From Flavobacteriales bacterium (GTDB lineage: Bacteria; Bacteroidota; Bacteroidia; Flavobacteriales_D; Sanyastnellaceae), in the NCBI GenBank assembly GCA_016722445.1, contig JADKIZ010000025.1, positions 1 to 53,420 of the forward strand: a stretch of DNA of 53,420 nt, written 5' to 3'. The notes below the pieces were generated by a model that searched no databases, had not been told where the DNA came from, and was given only the letters and a program-made list of their open reading frames with translations. Both the position numbers and the translations under genes were made by a program. This document shows, piece by piece, positions 1-9,932 of the stretch (positions are counted from its first letter, which is position 1; every line of letters starts with the position of its first letter).

Positions 1-1569
1 CGAGTAGATGGTCAGCCTGTTCAGTTCAATATGGGAGAGGATAAAGCGATCATTGGCCAATCGCTGAATATTCCAATCAAAGCAGATTCAAAATGGTGGA
101 GATTGATTACAAAACATCACCTGATGCAGAAGCTTTGCTGTGGGTTGAAGGTGAGAAACCATTCCTCTTCACACAATCTCAAGCTATTCTCGCACGCACT
201 TGGGTTCCGTGTCAGGATAGTCCTGGTGTGCGCATTACATACAATGCAGATGTTACGGTTCCCTCAGATCTCATGGCTTTGATGAGTGCCGAAAACCCAC
301 AACAAAAATCCTCCGATGGTAAATACCATTTCAAAATGGACCAACCAATTCCAAGTTATCTCATGGCGTTGGCAGTAGGCGATGTGGTTTTTCGTGAAAT
401 TGGTCCTCGCACTGGAGTGTACGCTATACCATCACTTGCAGATGCCGCTGCCAATGAATTTTCCGACATGCAAAAAATGGTGGATGAAGCAGAAAAATTA
501 TATGGCTCATATGTATGGGGTCGTTATGATCTTTTGATATTACCTCCAGCATTTCCTTTTGGCGGAATGGAAAATCCAAAACTCACCTTCGCAACACCGA
601 CCATCATTGCTGGCGACAAATCACTTGTATCTCTTGTCGCTCATGAACTTGCCCACAGTTGGAGTGGCAACCTGGTAACCAACTCAACTTGGGATGATTT
701 CTGGCTAAATGAAGGATTCACTGTGTACTTCGAACAAAGAATCATGGAAGCAGTCTATGGCAGAGAGCGATCTGAAATGCTCGCCACATTAAGTCGCCAG
801 GATCTCGACGCAACGATTGCCGACATCAGCACTTCTGAGCATCCTGAAGATTCAAAACTCAAACTCGCTTTGGAAGGTCGCAGTCCAGATGACGGCATGA
901 CGGACATTGCATATAATAAAGGATACTTTTTCCTTCGATTGATTGAAGAAACAGTAGGTCGTGAAAGGTTCGATAAATTTCTCAAAGTATTTTACAACTC
1001 ACCAGTTTCAGGTGATGGATACAGAAACTTTCCTCGACTACCTCCGGAAAAACCTTGTTGATGCTGAAACTGAGAAAAAGATCAATATCCAAGCTTGGGT
1101 CTATGAACCTGGATTGCCTTCAAATATTCCATCGGTTCAAAGCGCACAATTGGAAACGGTAGACAAGATCAGACTCGGTTGGGAAACGAAAAAAGTTTTA
1201 ATTGCAAACATTCCATGGAGCGATTGGTCATATCAGGAGAGATATCGTTTCATTTCGAATTTTTCTAAAGATGTGTCTTCTTCTGATTTATCCGATCTCG
1301 ACAGAGCATTCGACATCAGTCATACCGGTAACAACGAAGTTTTATTTGCTTGGCTACAACAGTGCATACTCAAGAAATACGACAAAGCTTATCCTGAATT
1401 AGAGAACTTCCTTGTACATGTGGGCCGAAGAAAATTTGTTGCGCCTTTGTTCGAAGCCATGATATCAACCGAACAGGTTCAGTTGGCAAAAAACATTTAT
1501 ACGAAAGCAAGACCGAACTACCATGCGGTGACGGTTGGAACAGTTGATGAAATGTTGGCAGGAAAATAG
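1..1569 (+). CDS. M1 family zinc aminopeptidase (leukotriene A4 hydrolase-like), 5' partial, two frameshifts
   Basis: Removes N-terminal residues from peptides; zinc metallopeptidase of the M1 / LTA4-hydrolase family. The reading frame is open from base 1, so the N-terminus lies outside the window. Substrate motif GGMEN is at 561-575, the zinc motif HELAH at 642-656, and the third ligand is the Glu in the following WLNEGF. The C-terminal part (from about 1005) is the helical LTA4H-type domain. The frame is broken twice. At the A run 90-93 one base seems missing (frame 1 to frame 3). Near the T run 990-993 one base seems added or two lost (frame 3 to frame 1). Family similarity continues smoothly on both sides of each break, for example FDKFLKVF then THQFQVMDTETF. 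The breaks may be sequence errors; otherwise this is a pseudogene. The next gene starts 5 bp downstream. Confidence 0.88.
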
Positions 1570-1574
1570 TTCCG

Positions 1575-2078
1575 GTGATTTTCCAAATACATATCACTGA
1601 TACTTTCGAATGCACACTCGAGCGCGCATTCAAGACGCCGATGCTTTGCGATGTAAGTAAAGTTCACACTGGCCTTGGTGTTATGCCGCGCGTTACACAT
1701 TGCACGGAAGATGAAAATTGGGGAAAGCCGGGTGGCACAAAACGTGTATTTGTTGCTAAATCCCTCACGCAAAAAGGTGGTGAAGCCTCCATGGACAAAG
1801 TGATTGAAAGGGTTGAAAATGACCATTGGGTCATTGAAGTAAGTGAATTCAAAGCATGGATGCTCGGCTTCCATAAATTCACTGGCATTTGGAAAACATC
1901 GGAAGTGAGTCCTGGGAAAATCAGGATTGATTATACCTATCAATTGCACAACAACATAATCATCTTCTATCCACTTTCTTGGTTGTTTGCACACGTCTTC
2001 TGGAAAAAGTATATGTGGCAAGTCATGAACAACATCAAAGAGCTGGTGAGAAAGGAAGAACCTTATCTCTATTCATGA
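1575..2078 (+). CDS. SRPBCC (START-like) family protein
   Basis: Protein of 167 residues with a GTG start 5 bp after the aminopeptidase stop, so probably co-transcribed with it. The pattern fits the SRPBCC / polyketide cyclase-like ligand-binding fold: an N-terminal strand (FQIHITDTFECTLERAF), a PGGTKRVFVAKS segment, paired strands with WVIEVSEFKAWMLGF, then IRIDYTYQL and a long C-terminal helix ending NNIKELVRKEEPYLYS. No catalytic residues can be assigned. Family members bind hydrophobic ligands and their physiological roles are mostly unknown. The fold call is by pattern only and the ligand is unknown. Confidence 0.75.
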   Translation: MIFQIHITDTFECTLERAFKTPMLCDVSKVHTGLGVMPRVTHCTEDENWGKPGGTKRVFVAKSLTQKGGEASMDKVIERVENDHWVIEVSEFKAWMLGFHKFTGIWKTSEVSPGKIRIDYTYQLHNNIIIFYPLSWLFAHVFWKKYMWQVMNNIKELVRKEEPYLYS

Positions 2079-2343
2079 TCTGTAATTTGTTGTTGTTACT
2101 TTGAACCACTTACAATCTTTCACCGAGCCACTCAAAGGAAACACAAAGAATTGTAACCATTTATTCTGAGCCATCGTTCAACCGATCAGATTCTTTCCAC
2201 ACTAAACCATAGAAAGAATTTTAAAAGATCATCAAACGATGGAATGAGCCCAAAACTTGAATCCACCTGACCGGTATCGCCGATGAGAAAGGCGACGTGA
2301 TTCAGTCCAAAGGTTTTACATTTCACAAAATCGATTGATAAAT

Positions 2344-2384
2344 GATGCCACCTGCAACTCTGAAAATGAGATTCAGGTGGCATC
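2344..2384 (+). terminator. possible weak transcription terminator
   Basis: An 11-bp perfect inverted repeat (gatgccacctg at 2344-2354, caggtggcatc at 2374-2384) with a 19-base loop, followed by TTCGTTT. It lies downstream of the SRPBCC gene. The loop is long and the T tract poor, so it may equally be an unrelated fold. The rest of 2079-2390 shows no gene. Confidence 0.35.
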
Positions 2385-2390
2385 TTCGTT

Positions 2391-2522
2391 TAATTATGAA
2401 TTATGAAGTATGAATTATGAATTATGAATTACCCCCCCCTTGACAACGTTGCCTGTGACTTTCAATATAATTCATAATTCATAATTCATAATTCATAATT
2501 CATACTTCATAATTCATAATTC
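2391..2522. repeat. heptanucleotide (AATTCAT)n array forming a 40-bp perfect inverted repeat
   Basis: The arm at 2392-2431 is repeats of ATGAATT, and its exact reverse complement lies at 2482-2521, with extra copies of the unit at 2468-2481. Both arms carry the same variant unit (AAGTATG / CATACTTC), so one arm looks like an inverted copy of the other. The spacer 2432-2481 holds a run of eight C. The array ends 5 bp before the stop of the minus-strand outer-membrane protein gene. The RNA could fold into a very long AT-rich hairpin and might stop transcription from both sides. No coding potential seen. Confidence 0.9.
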
Positions 2523-2527
2523 AAACC

Positions 2528-5372
2528 TCACTTTTCTCCCGGCGGACCAGTCATTCCAGGAGGTGGAGGAGGAAGTGTACCGGGTGGTGGCATATTTTTA
2601 GGGAACTTTTCTTCTTCAGGTGCCTTTCCTTTGAATTGCTTAAAAGTGTAAGTAAGCGAAAGCAAACCGTAGCGTTGTAGTGTTTGCGTTTGTTTATCCT
2701 CTGTATAGGAAGCATTGACTGTTCTGCTCAAACTGACATTCTGTTTCAATATATCATAACAAGTAGCGGTCAATTCGAAAGATTTTGATTTGCCAAATTT
2801 GTAACCTAGACTGGCATTCCATAGAGCATATTGCTGACGATTGGACTGTGATAATCCAATATAATAATTCAGGTTGATGTCACTGCTAAAAACGAGTGCT
2901 TCAAGAAAAATCCAATTCAATTTGCCAGTGAGGGTCTGTGTTGTATAAGTACTGTTACCACTTACATTCAAACTGTTCAGCACCCTGTTATAACTGGCAT
3001 TACCAGCAAGAGTAAAGTCGACCTCTTTACTGACGTTGCTTGTCAAGGAAAGTCCACCACTAGCAGCATTGTTACCTGTGTAATAAAGTACCTCATTCAT
3101 CATGGCAGGTGTATGAGAGTAACTATAAGCGGCATTGACATTCACATTCACTTTAATTTTCGTAAGGGGAAATCCGTAGATTCCAAAAAACCTTGCGGTG
3201 TAATAGTCGTCCAAGTTTTTGTATGAACTGATTTGAGCACCTCTGGCAATGTTAACACCTTGTAAAACTGTATCTCTATTGAGAATAGTGGTGGCACTAC
3301 CGATGTAGTTCTGACCGAATGATCCACCCGCAGAAAACATAAAGTGCATCTCACTATCCAGGATTCTCCGATTAAATCGGATGTCCAATGAATTGTCGCG
3401 TGATTGCACAAATTGGCATTTCCACTTTTGATGAAAAGTGGATTTGATACATCAAGTACATCTTGCAGTTGGTTGATCATTGGTGATTGCGTCGTAGAAG
3501 TCAGGTTTACACTGAAACTGGCTTTGGAGGCAAATCTCTTGACGAAAGAAATTCTTGGAAGGATATTGAAGAAAGTCCTTTGGGTAGTATCAGATACAGG
3601 AAAGGTTTGCAATCCGGAGAGTTCGCTCTGTTCAGCATCAAAACCCGCCGAAAACTCTTTCATCTTCGTGTTATAATTGTATGAAATACTACCAGCCATT
3701 TTGTTATATTGATAACTGAATTTATTGGACAGCTCGGAATAGTCATCGATACCTTGTACCAAATCATCCGTAAGTCTGGTGTTACTGTTGTCCTGCCATG
3801 ATGGTTTGAAATTCATCACGAGCATAGAACTGTCGCCAACAGGCTCAGTAAAGCTCAATATCGGACTTAATGAAAGTGAACGCGTCACCGATTCATAAGC
3901 CTGATGAATCTGAACAACCGAATCCGCGTTAAGGTAATAAGTTGACATAGCGAGATAATCACCATGGCCATTGCGGGAATTTACCTGAACATTAAAGTCA
4001 AGTGAAAACGTTCGTCTTGCCTTTTGAAATCGATGTTGATAAAGCACATTGCTGACGAGGTTCAGCGCAGTAAGTGCTGTATTGTTTTTATTGTTGAGCA
4101 AAATGGCTGTGCTATCATGAGGCCAGAAACTAGTTCTTCCATCAGTTCCTGATGAGAGTTTGTTGTCCTGTGTGGTTAAGCGAATGTTCCAATTGATCCT
4201 GTTCAAGGTATCAGGTCTGTATTCAACTTGACATTCCCGCGGTGATTGATGTTATCGGTTGCCGAGTTGTTGTTCTCAACATACCGCTGGCCATCATCCG
4301 AAAAGTAATTGCGAATGGTATTTGTTTGATTGGTGTTTTCAGATTGATTGAAGAAATAACTTCCACTGATGGTGATCTTTTCTCCCCATTCATCACTGTA
4401 GTTCATTCCTGCTGAGTGGGTAGTTGTCAAGCCACTTTGATTGGCCATGGCAAAATTCTGATTGCGGCCTCTTCCGCCTTGACCTCCTTGTCCGCCACCC
4501 GACAGATCTTGTTGTGAAAAATTCTGGAGGTTGATATTGTTGGACATGCCAAGCAGTGTTATTCTGCGGGCATTATTGAAATTGTTTAGTGCAAAACCCG
4601 CTTGGTATCTTTCATCCGTGCCACCTCCAGCATACACACGTCCGAATTTCCCGTTCTTTCTGTCCTTTTTGGTTTTGATATTGAGTGTCTTTTCTGCATT
4701 ACCGTCTTTATAACCTCCGAAGTCTGCTTGTTCCGATTGTTTGTCATAAACCTGCACACTTTCGATCATATCTGCAGGCAGACTTTTTAATGTCGTGGAA
4801 GGATCATCACCAAAAAACGGTTTACCGTCGACAATGACCTTTTTGATTTCTTCACCATTCGATTTAACCGTGCCGCCATCCACAGATATACCTGGCATTT
4901 TTTTCACGAGGTCTTCCGCAGATGCATCCGGATTCACTTGAAATGCAGCAGCATTGAATTGCACCGTATCACCCCTAATTTCCATTCGAGCAATGGTCTC
5001 TGTGATGTTGACTTCATTGAGCATGGTGGGTGAACTAGTCAGACGGATATTTAATTCCAGCACAGAACCATCCACATGAATACCCACGGTATCAGGCAGA
5101 TAACCGGATATTAGGGTAACCACTTGATAACGTCCGGTATCAGGAACATTCAATTGAAAATGCCCAGAAGAATCAGACATTGCAGCTACAACAGGATCCG
5201 GCACGGTCGGATAGGTGAGTAGAACAACAGCACCACCGATAGGCAATGAACTATCATACTCCAACACCCATCCGCTCACATGAAAAGCATTGGACTGGCC
5301 TATCGTGGCCAAAACTAACAACAGATGTATAATGATAGTCAGTCCTGATACTTTCCAAAACTTAGTACTCAT
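2528..5372 (-). CDS. TonB-dependent-receptor-like outer membrane beta-barrel protein (two frameshifts)
   Basis: Outer-membrane receptor-type protein of about 948 residues once corrected. Order: signal peptide (start MSTKFWKV at 5372, hydrophobic core LTIIIHLLLVLATI), a carboxypeptidase-regulatory-like beta-sandwich, a plug-like region (KMPGISVDG, VIVDGKPFFGDDPSTTLKSL, VQVYDKQSEQADF), then barrel strands with aromatic ends and a proline-rich C-terminal tail. The chosen start overlaps the stop of the upstream lipoprotein gene by 11 bp, which suggests coupled translation. The frame breaks near 4211-4215 and again at 3410-3412 (an A run on the plus strand). Each is explained by one missing base, giving joins LNTDLDTLNRINW and SGNANFVQSRDNS. 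The substrate is unknown. Without correction it reads as three pieces. Confidence 0.85.
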
Positions 5373-6165
5373 TGATTTCAACATAAAGAGTATCTGCATT
5401 CATGCCGGTGAAAATACCATATCCATATTCAATTGATGTACTTGGATTGCTTAAATTTTGTGATGAACTTGTTGATTCATTATACAAAGCAGCATAATCG
5501 GCTTGTACATGGTACAAAATCACCCTATGTGTGCCGTAGTATTGAAAATCCATTGGACTCAGACGATCGCTGCCGCTATTCGTTGGGCTTTTTCTGAATA
5601 AATTCCCAGGTGGTTCCGCATCACCGAAATCACGAATAGGATCAAGCTCAGATTCTGTATTTTCTACAACAATCAAATAGTAACTATTATCATCATTGGA
5701 CCATGTCAAATCAATGGGATCAGGCATTTCCATGCCAGGTTGTGGCATTGTAGTACTGTCCAATCTCTCTATCTCCATTTCAAATTCCGATGCAGTAAAA
5801 TCTATAGGCTTGGTGGGTACAATGGTGTATCCTAATACTGGTAACTCTCCATAATCAAAATAGAAGTTGAAACTGTCTCCAGACATTATCTCTATCTCTG
5901 CAATACTGTACCGTCCATCACCCAATGAAGTTGGAATGTACGTTACCCCGTTTCTTTGAATTGAAATAGCCAGATTCTCTATATCGATATTAAGATAGTC
6001 CGGATCATCAATGAAAGGGATTTGTCTTGTCACTAACATGCTCAGACTATCACCAGCATTCAAATAACACTCGATAATTGGTGTGTCCGTGAAAGCCTGC
6101 TGCGTTTTATTACATGAAGCACAACATACTGACAGTGCAATTGATAAAGCTCCTAAATATCTCAT
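5362..6165 (-). CDS. DUF4249-type lipoprotein
   Basis: Protein of 267 residues. The N-terminus has a hydrophobic signal ending in a lipobox-like VCCASC, so it is probably lipidated and exported. The body matches the DUF4249 pattern: IIECYLNAGDSLSMLVTRQIPF, then a short beta-sandwich-like region (ISIQRNGVTYIPTSLGDGRYSI) and later WSNDDNSYYLIVVENTE. DUF4249 genes commonly follow TonB receptors that carry a carboxypeptidase-like domain, and that is the arrangement here. ATG overlaps the TGA of the upstream receptor by 4 bp. By analogy with SusD-like partners it could cap or feed the receptor, but that is inference. Confidence 0.85.
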   Translation of the reverse strand: MRYLGALSIALSVCCASCNKTQQAFTDTPIIECYLNAGDSLSMLVTRQIPFIDDPDYLNIDIENLAISIQRNGVTYIPTSLGDGRYSIAEIEIMSGDSFNFYFDYGELPVLGYTIVPTKPIDFTASEFEMEIERLDSTTMPQPGMEMPDPIDLTWSNDDNSYYLIVVENTESELDPIRDFGDAEPPGNLFRKSPTNSGSDRLSPMDFQYYGTHRVILYHVQADYAALYNESTSSSQNLSNPSTSIEYGYGIFTGMNADTLYVEINEY

Positions 6166-9125
6166 CGTAATTTTAAGGAAAGCGTTAAGTTTGGGGTGAT
6201 ACCTACATAATTCACATTTGTCTCAATGATATCGCTGTCCACAATAGTGTACTGCTTATACCAAATGTTTGTCCTGTTATATAGATTGAAAATTGAAAAG
6301 CCGAGATAGCCGATTTCCCTTCTCTTCCTATCGCCGTCTGTCCCGGCGAGTAGTTTATAGTTTACAGAAATATCGGCCCGATGATAATCAGGAAGGCGTA
6401 ACCCATTTTTTGTAGTTACAGTAAAACAATCTGACGAATTACCATCTAACAAAGTGAGTGCATAAGCTCCACTAGGAGCAGTGTATAGCCGACCTGTTGC
6501 GTAAATCCAAGTAGCTGAAAAATCAAAACGTTTATACTTATATAGAGCAACAAGCTTGAATTCATGTGTTACATCTTGATTTGCTGGATAATCAAAGGCA
6601 GAGTACACAGAAAAGTTGCTTCTTGCCTGACCTAATGTATAGCTCACCCAACCATTTACTTTGCCGATCTTTCTTTGAAGCAAGAATTCCACTCCTTTGG
6701 CTGTACCTTGACCTGTGTAGAAATTCTCATTCACAGTTGTAAGACCAGGGCGATTTTGAAATCTCAATGAATATTCAGTGAGGTTATAAAGTTCTTTATA
6801 ATATGATTCAATACTAAAAAGATAACTGTTGGTCTCATAGCTTAATCCGACAATATAATGATCTGAACTGCTTACTGGAATGGATTTCCCATCAGACAAT
6901 AGCCAAAAGTCTTTACTTCCTGAAAGAATATCTTCTCTTGTTACACGATTCACCATTTGGTAATACTTCCCCGTTGAGCCTTTCAGCGTGAGTTTATTCG
7001 ATAATTTCCAAGTGAATGCAAAGCGTGGTTCAAAGTAGTTTTTCGCCGTCAGATCGTAATAGGTCGCTCTAATCCCAGGCACAAAATGCAATTTGCCATG
7101 AAACAACTTGATCCTTGTTTGCAAGTATGCTCCAGCCAATGCTGTCATATTATGTTTTTCCAACACGGATGAAGTGTCATTTTGAGCATAGTTGTACAAG
7201 ATGTCATAATAAGTAGCGAACATTCCTGTTTCAACTTTCAAATGATCACCCATATTGATTTCAATGTCAGATTTAAAACTATAGTCACGCAAGTCATTAT
7301 TCTCGAAGATTCCATTTTTTACCGTGTTCGTTGTTCCTGTTGTATCCGATTCATTTCGTTCTGTAGACCTATCACGATCGCTGAAATAATGACTATAACT
7401 TACCAAGGAATTGCTGTAAACGCGACTGTTCCATTGCCTCGACCACTTGAAACTTGACCCAGTATTTCCATACTTTGTGAGGTCTGTTGAATTTAAGCTA
7501 AAACCAGCTCCACCCAAGCCACCTCCGGGTCCCATTGCAGAGCCGTCGATTTCAATACTATTGTCCAATTTATCCGTACCATTATAAAAACTCAGCGACA
7601 TAACATCTTTGGAATTCGGACGATATGTAAACTTGCCATTGAGATCGTAGAAATAGGAAGTTGCTTCTGCATTTGACGTGAACCTACCACCTGGTCCTGC
7701 TTGCGGTGTGTCGCTCGATGATGAAGTATTGAATTTATCAAAAATTTTCTCATATAGAAATCCCTTGTATGATCTTCTGAATGTTACGATAGAAGAAAAT
7801 TTATCACCCACAGGAATTTCAGCATATGCATTCAAACTCAATAAACTTAAATCACCGCCAATATTGAATTTTTTCTGATTTCCTTCTTTAGCGGTTAATT
7901 CAGTTACACTAGAAAGTCTGCCTCCGTATTTCGCTTCGTATCCACCTTTATATACAACTACATCCTTTAAAGCATTCGAGTTAAACGCACTAAAGAAGCC
8001 GTATAAATGATCCACATGATATACAGTAAAGCCGTCATAAAGTACCAGATTCTGATCCGGAGTGCCACCTCTCACATAGAGACCTGATGATGATTCGTTG
8101 GCTGCGCTAATACCAGGCATGAGCTGGAAGCTTCTCATAACATCCTTTTCACCTATATTCGGTAAAACTTCCAGTTTCTTAGGAGTCATTCGAATTGCCC
8201 CAACATGTTCGTTATCGGTAAAACGCACATCTTCTCTTACCGCAACCACATTCACACCTTTCAACATAACGATGGATGGTGAAAGTTCGATAACAAATAA
8301 ATTTTTATTTACATTCGGTGAGAGATGCACTTCTAATGGGGAATGGCCCAAAATCTCAACAATCAATGTTGTTGTATCCGAAGGAACGTCAATTAAAGTA
8401 AAATACCCGTCAGCATTTGAAATTGCTCCTGACTCTGTAGAGCGAACTAAAATGCGCGCACCTGGGAGCGATTCGTGGCTGCTCTTATCTCGTATTACTC
8501 CTGTCAGTTTGAAATGATACTGAGTTGCTGGCCCAAAATAAGTACGCCAAATTCTCCCGGTCTCAGGTAAATTATCCTCATTAATTTCCGTTTCCTCTTC
8601 ATAATACACACCCCCCATCTTTTCTTCGAGGTCATATTCATCCGTGAATTCCTCCAGGACAAACTCACTGTCCGAATTTTCTGGAAGTTGAATATTCACG
8701 AATGCCCGTTGAAGGTCCCAACGCTCTAAATCTGCTCGCTTTATTGAACGATCCTGTATGCGCAAGAAGCAATTTTGTGATCTGCGGAGATGACCAGCAA
8801 CTAATGATTTTAATGGTTCAAGACAATTTAGTCTGGTTGTCGGACTGACGGCAGGGCAAGGCACATAGATAAACAAACTATTATAAAACGCCAATTGATT
8901 TCTTAAAGTATCCTTTTCGAATACTTCATTTGCAGCATCACCAGCAGATCCTACTACCATCACAATTGGCCTCAGATGCCGTTCATACACCTCATCAGGT
9001 GCATAAAGCATATATTCGAAATAACATGAATTACCAGGACTATTAAATGTGTATGTCTTCTGAGCAATCAAATTGGAATAGAGCCCAATTGACAACACCA
9101 AAAACACCAGCATTTTCCGGAACAT
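6162..9125 (-). CDS. TonB-dependent receptor with an unusual N-terminal domain
   Basis: Outer-membrane TonB-dependent transporter, 987 residues from the ATG at 9125, chosen because it places a signal peptide (MFRKMLVFLVLSIGLYSNLI) at the N-terminus; ATGs at 9137 and 9176 are less likely. Residues about 23-140 form an extra domain resembling the first half of an alpha/beta-hydrolase esterase (strand PIVMVVGSAGD, strand NSLFIYVPCPA) with no GxSxG nucleophile. An acidic linker follows at about 158-184. Then come a carboxypeptidase-regulatory-like domain (about 205-283), a plug (VMRSFQLMPGISA, GLYVRGGTPDQNLVLYDG, ALKDVVVYKGGYEAKYGGRL) and the barrel. It lies 81 bp after the LytTR regulator gene and overlaps the DUF4249 gene by 4 bp. 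Confidence 0.92.
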   Translation of the reverse strand: MFRKMLVFLVLSIGLYSNLIAQKTYTFNSPGNSCYFEYMLYAPDEVYERHLRPIVMVVGSAGDAANEVFEKDTLRNQLAFYNSLFIYVPCPAVSPTTRLNCLEPLKSLVAGHLRRSQNCFLRIQDRSIKRADLERWDLQRAFVNIQLPENSDSEFVLEEFTDEYDLEEKMGGVYYEEETEINEDNLPETGRIWRTYFGPATQYHFKLTGVIRDKSSHESLPGARILVRSTESGAISNADGYFTLIDVPSDTTTLIVEILGHSPLEVHLSPNVNKNLFVIELSPSIVMLKGVNVVAVREDVRFTDNEHVGAIRMTPKKLEVLPNIGEKDVMRSFQLMPGISAANESSSGLYVRGGTPDQNLVLYDGFTVYHVDHLYGFFSAFNSNALKDVVVYKGGYEAKYGGRLSSVTELTAKEGNQKKFNIGGDLSLLSLNAYAEIPVGDKFSSIVTFRRSYKGFLYEKIFDKFNTSSSSDTPQAGPGGRFTSNAEATSYFYDLNGKFTYRPNSKDVMSLSFYNGTDKLDNSIEIDGSAMGPGGGLGGAGFSLNSTDLTKYGNTGSSFKWSRQWNSRVYSNSLVSYSHYFSDRDRSTERNESDTTGTTNTVKNGIFENNDLRDYSFKSDIEINMGDHLKVETGMFATYYDILYNYAQNDTSSVLEKHNMTALAGAYLQTRIKLFHGKLHFVPGIRATYYDLTAKNYFEPRFAFTWKLSNKLTLKGSTGKYYQMVNRVTREDILSGSKDFWLLSDGKSIPVSSSDHYIVGLSYETNSYLFSIESYYKELYNLTEYSLRFQNRPGLTTVNENFYTGQGTAKGVEFLLQRKIGKVNGWVSYTLGQARSNFSVYSAFDYPANQDVTHEFKLVALYKYKRFDFSATWIYATGRLYTAPSGAYALTLLDGNSSDCFTVTTKNGLRLPDYHRADISVNYKLLAGTDGDRKRREIGYLGFSIFNLYNRTNIWYKQYTIVDSDIIETNVNYVGITPNLTLSLKLR

Positions 9126-9206
9126 GGAACCTATCATGAACCAAAAATGAAATTTGCGCTCAATGCAATCAAACAAAATAGATGATCTGCCAGATTTTAC
9201 CGACGA

Positions 9207-9932
9207 TTACTTCTTCACAGCATATTGTGCTACATACTGAGCAAATAAATCTTTATACTGATCCGACACTGTTATTCTATGTTGGCCAATAATTACTTGA
9301 CCTCGTTCAAGTGAATCAATCTTATCCAGAGAAATGATAAAAGACCTATGAATACGCATGAACTTTTCCGCTGACAGTTCTTGTTCAAGACTTTTTAACG
9401 TCATCAATGTCATCAAAGCACGTGGCTGATTCACTGTCCAAATTTTCACATAATCCTTTAAACCTTCGAATAACAAGACATCAGCTAATGCCACTTTCTG
9501 CTGTTTGTACTCGGTTTTAAAATAAAGAAATTGCCTTTCATTGCTGGCCATCAAATTCAATGGCCTGTATCGCATATGCCAATCCCGAACCTTTTGAGCA
9601 CTTTTTAAAAATTCCTCATAGTTAAATGGTTTTAGCAGATAGTCCATGGCATTCACTTTATAACCATCAATGGCGTATTCTGGATATGCTGTTGTAAATA
9701 TCACCTTACTGTCTCCTTCAATAAATCGACTCATTTCCAAACCCGATAAGCCCGGCATTTTGATATCCAAAAAGAGTAAATCCACTGGATGTGTTTTCCA
9801 TTTTTTTAGCGCATCAATGGCATTGTTACACTCATGTACCAACTCGAGAAATGGGGTCTGTAATACATATCGCTTCATAAGTTCCAATGCAGGTGGTTCG
9901 TCATCTGCGATCAGGACAGTGATTTTATCCAT
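9207..9932 (-). CDS. LytTR-family response regulator
   Basis: DNA-binding response regulator of 241 residues. The receiver domain is N-terminal: acidic pair DDE at 10-12, phospho-acceptor D56 in FLDIKMPG, T80/T81 region FTTAYPEYA and K101 in LLKPFN. The C-terminal LytTR domain runs from about 140 (LADVLLFEGLKDYVKIW, FMRIHRSFIISLDKIDSLERG). LytTR domains bind paired direct repeats upstream of target genes. Its ATG overlaps the kinase stop by 8 bp, so the two are translationally coupled. The most obvious candidate target is the receptor operon it belongs to; this is inference. Confidence 0.95.
   Translation of the reverse strand: MDKITVLIADDEPPALELMKRYVLQTPFLELVHECNNAIDALKKWKTHPVDLLFLDIKMPGLSGLEMSRFIEGDSKVIFTTAYPEYAIDGYKVNAMDYLLKPFNYEEFLKSAQKVRDWHMRYRPLNLMASNERQFLYFKTEYKQQKVALADVLLFEGLKDYVKIWTVNQPRALMTLMTLKSLEQELSAEKFMRIHRSFIISLDKIDSLERGQVIIGQHRITVSDQYKDLFAQYVAQYAVKK

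Noticed and set aside
2391..2522. CRISPR array
   Set aside because: The repeated unit is 7 bp with no spacers and no cas gene is nearby; it is a tandem repeat.
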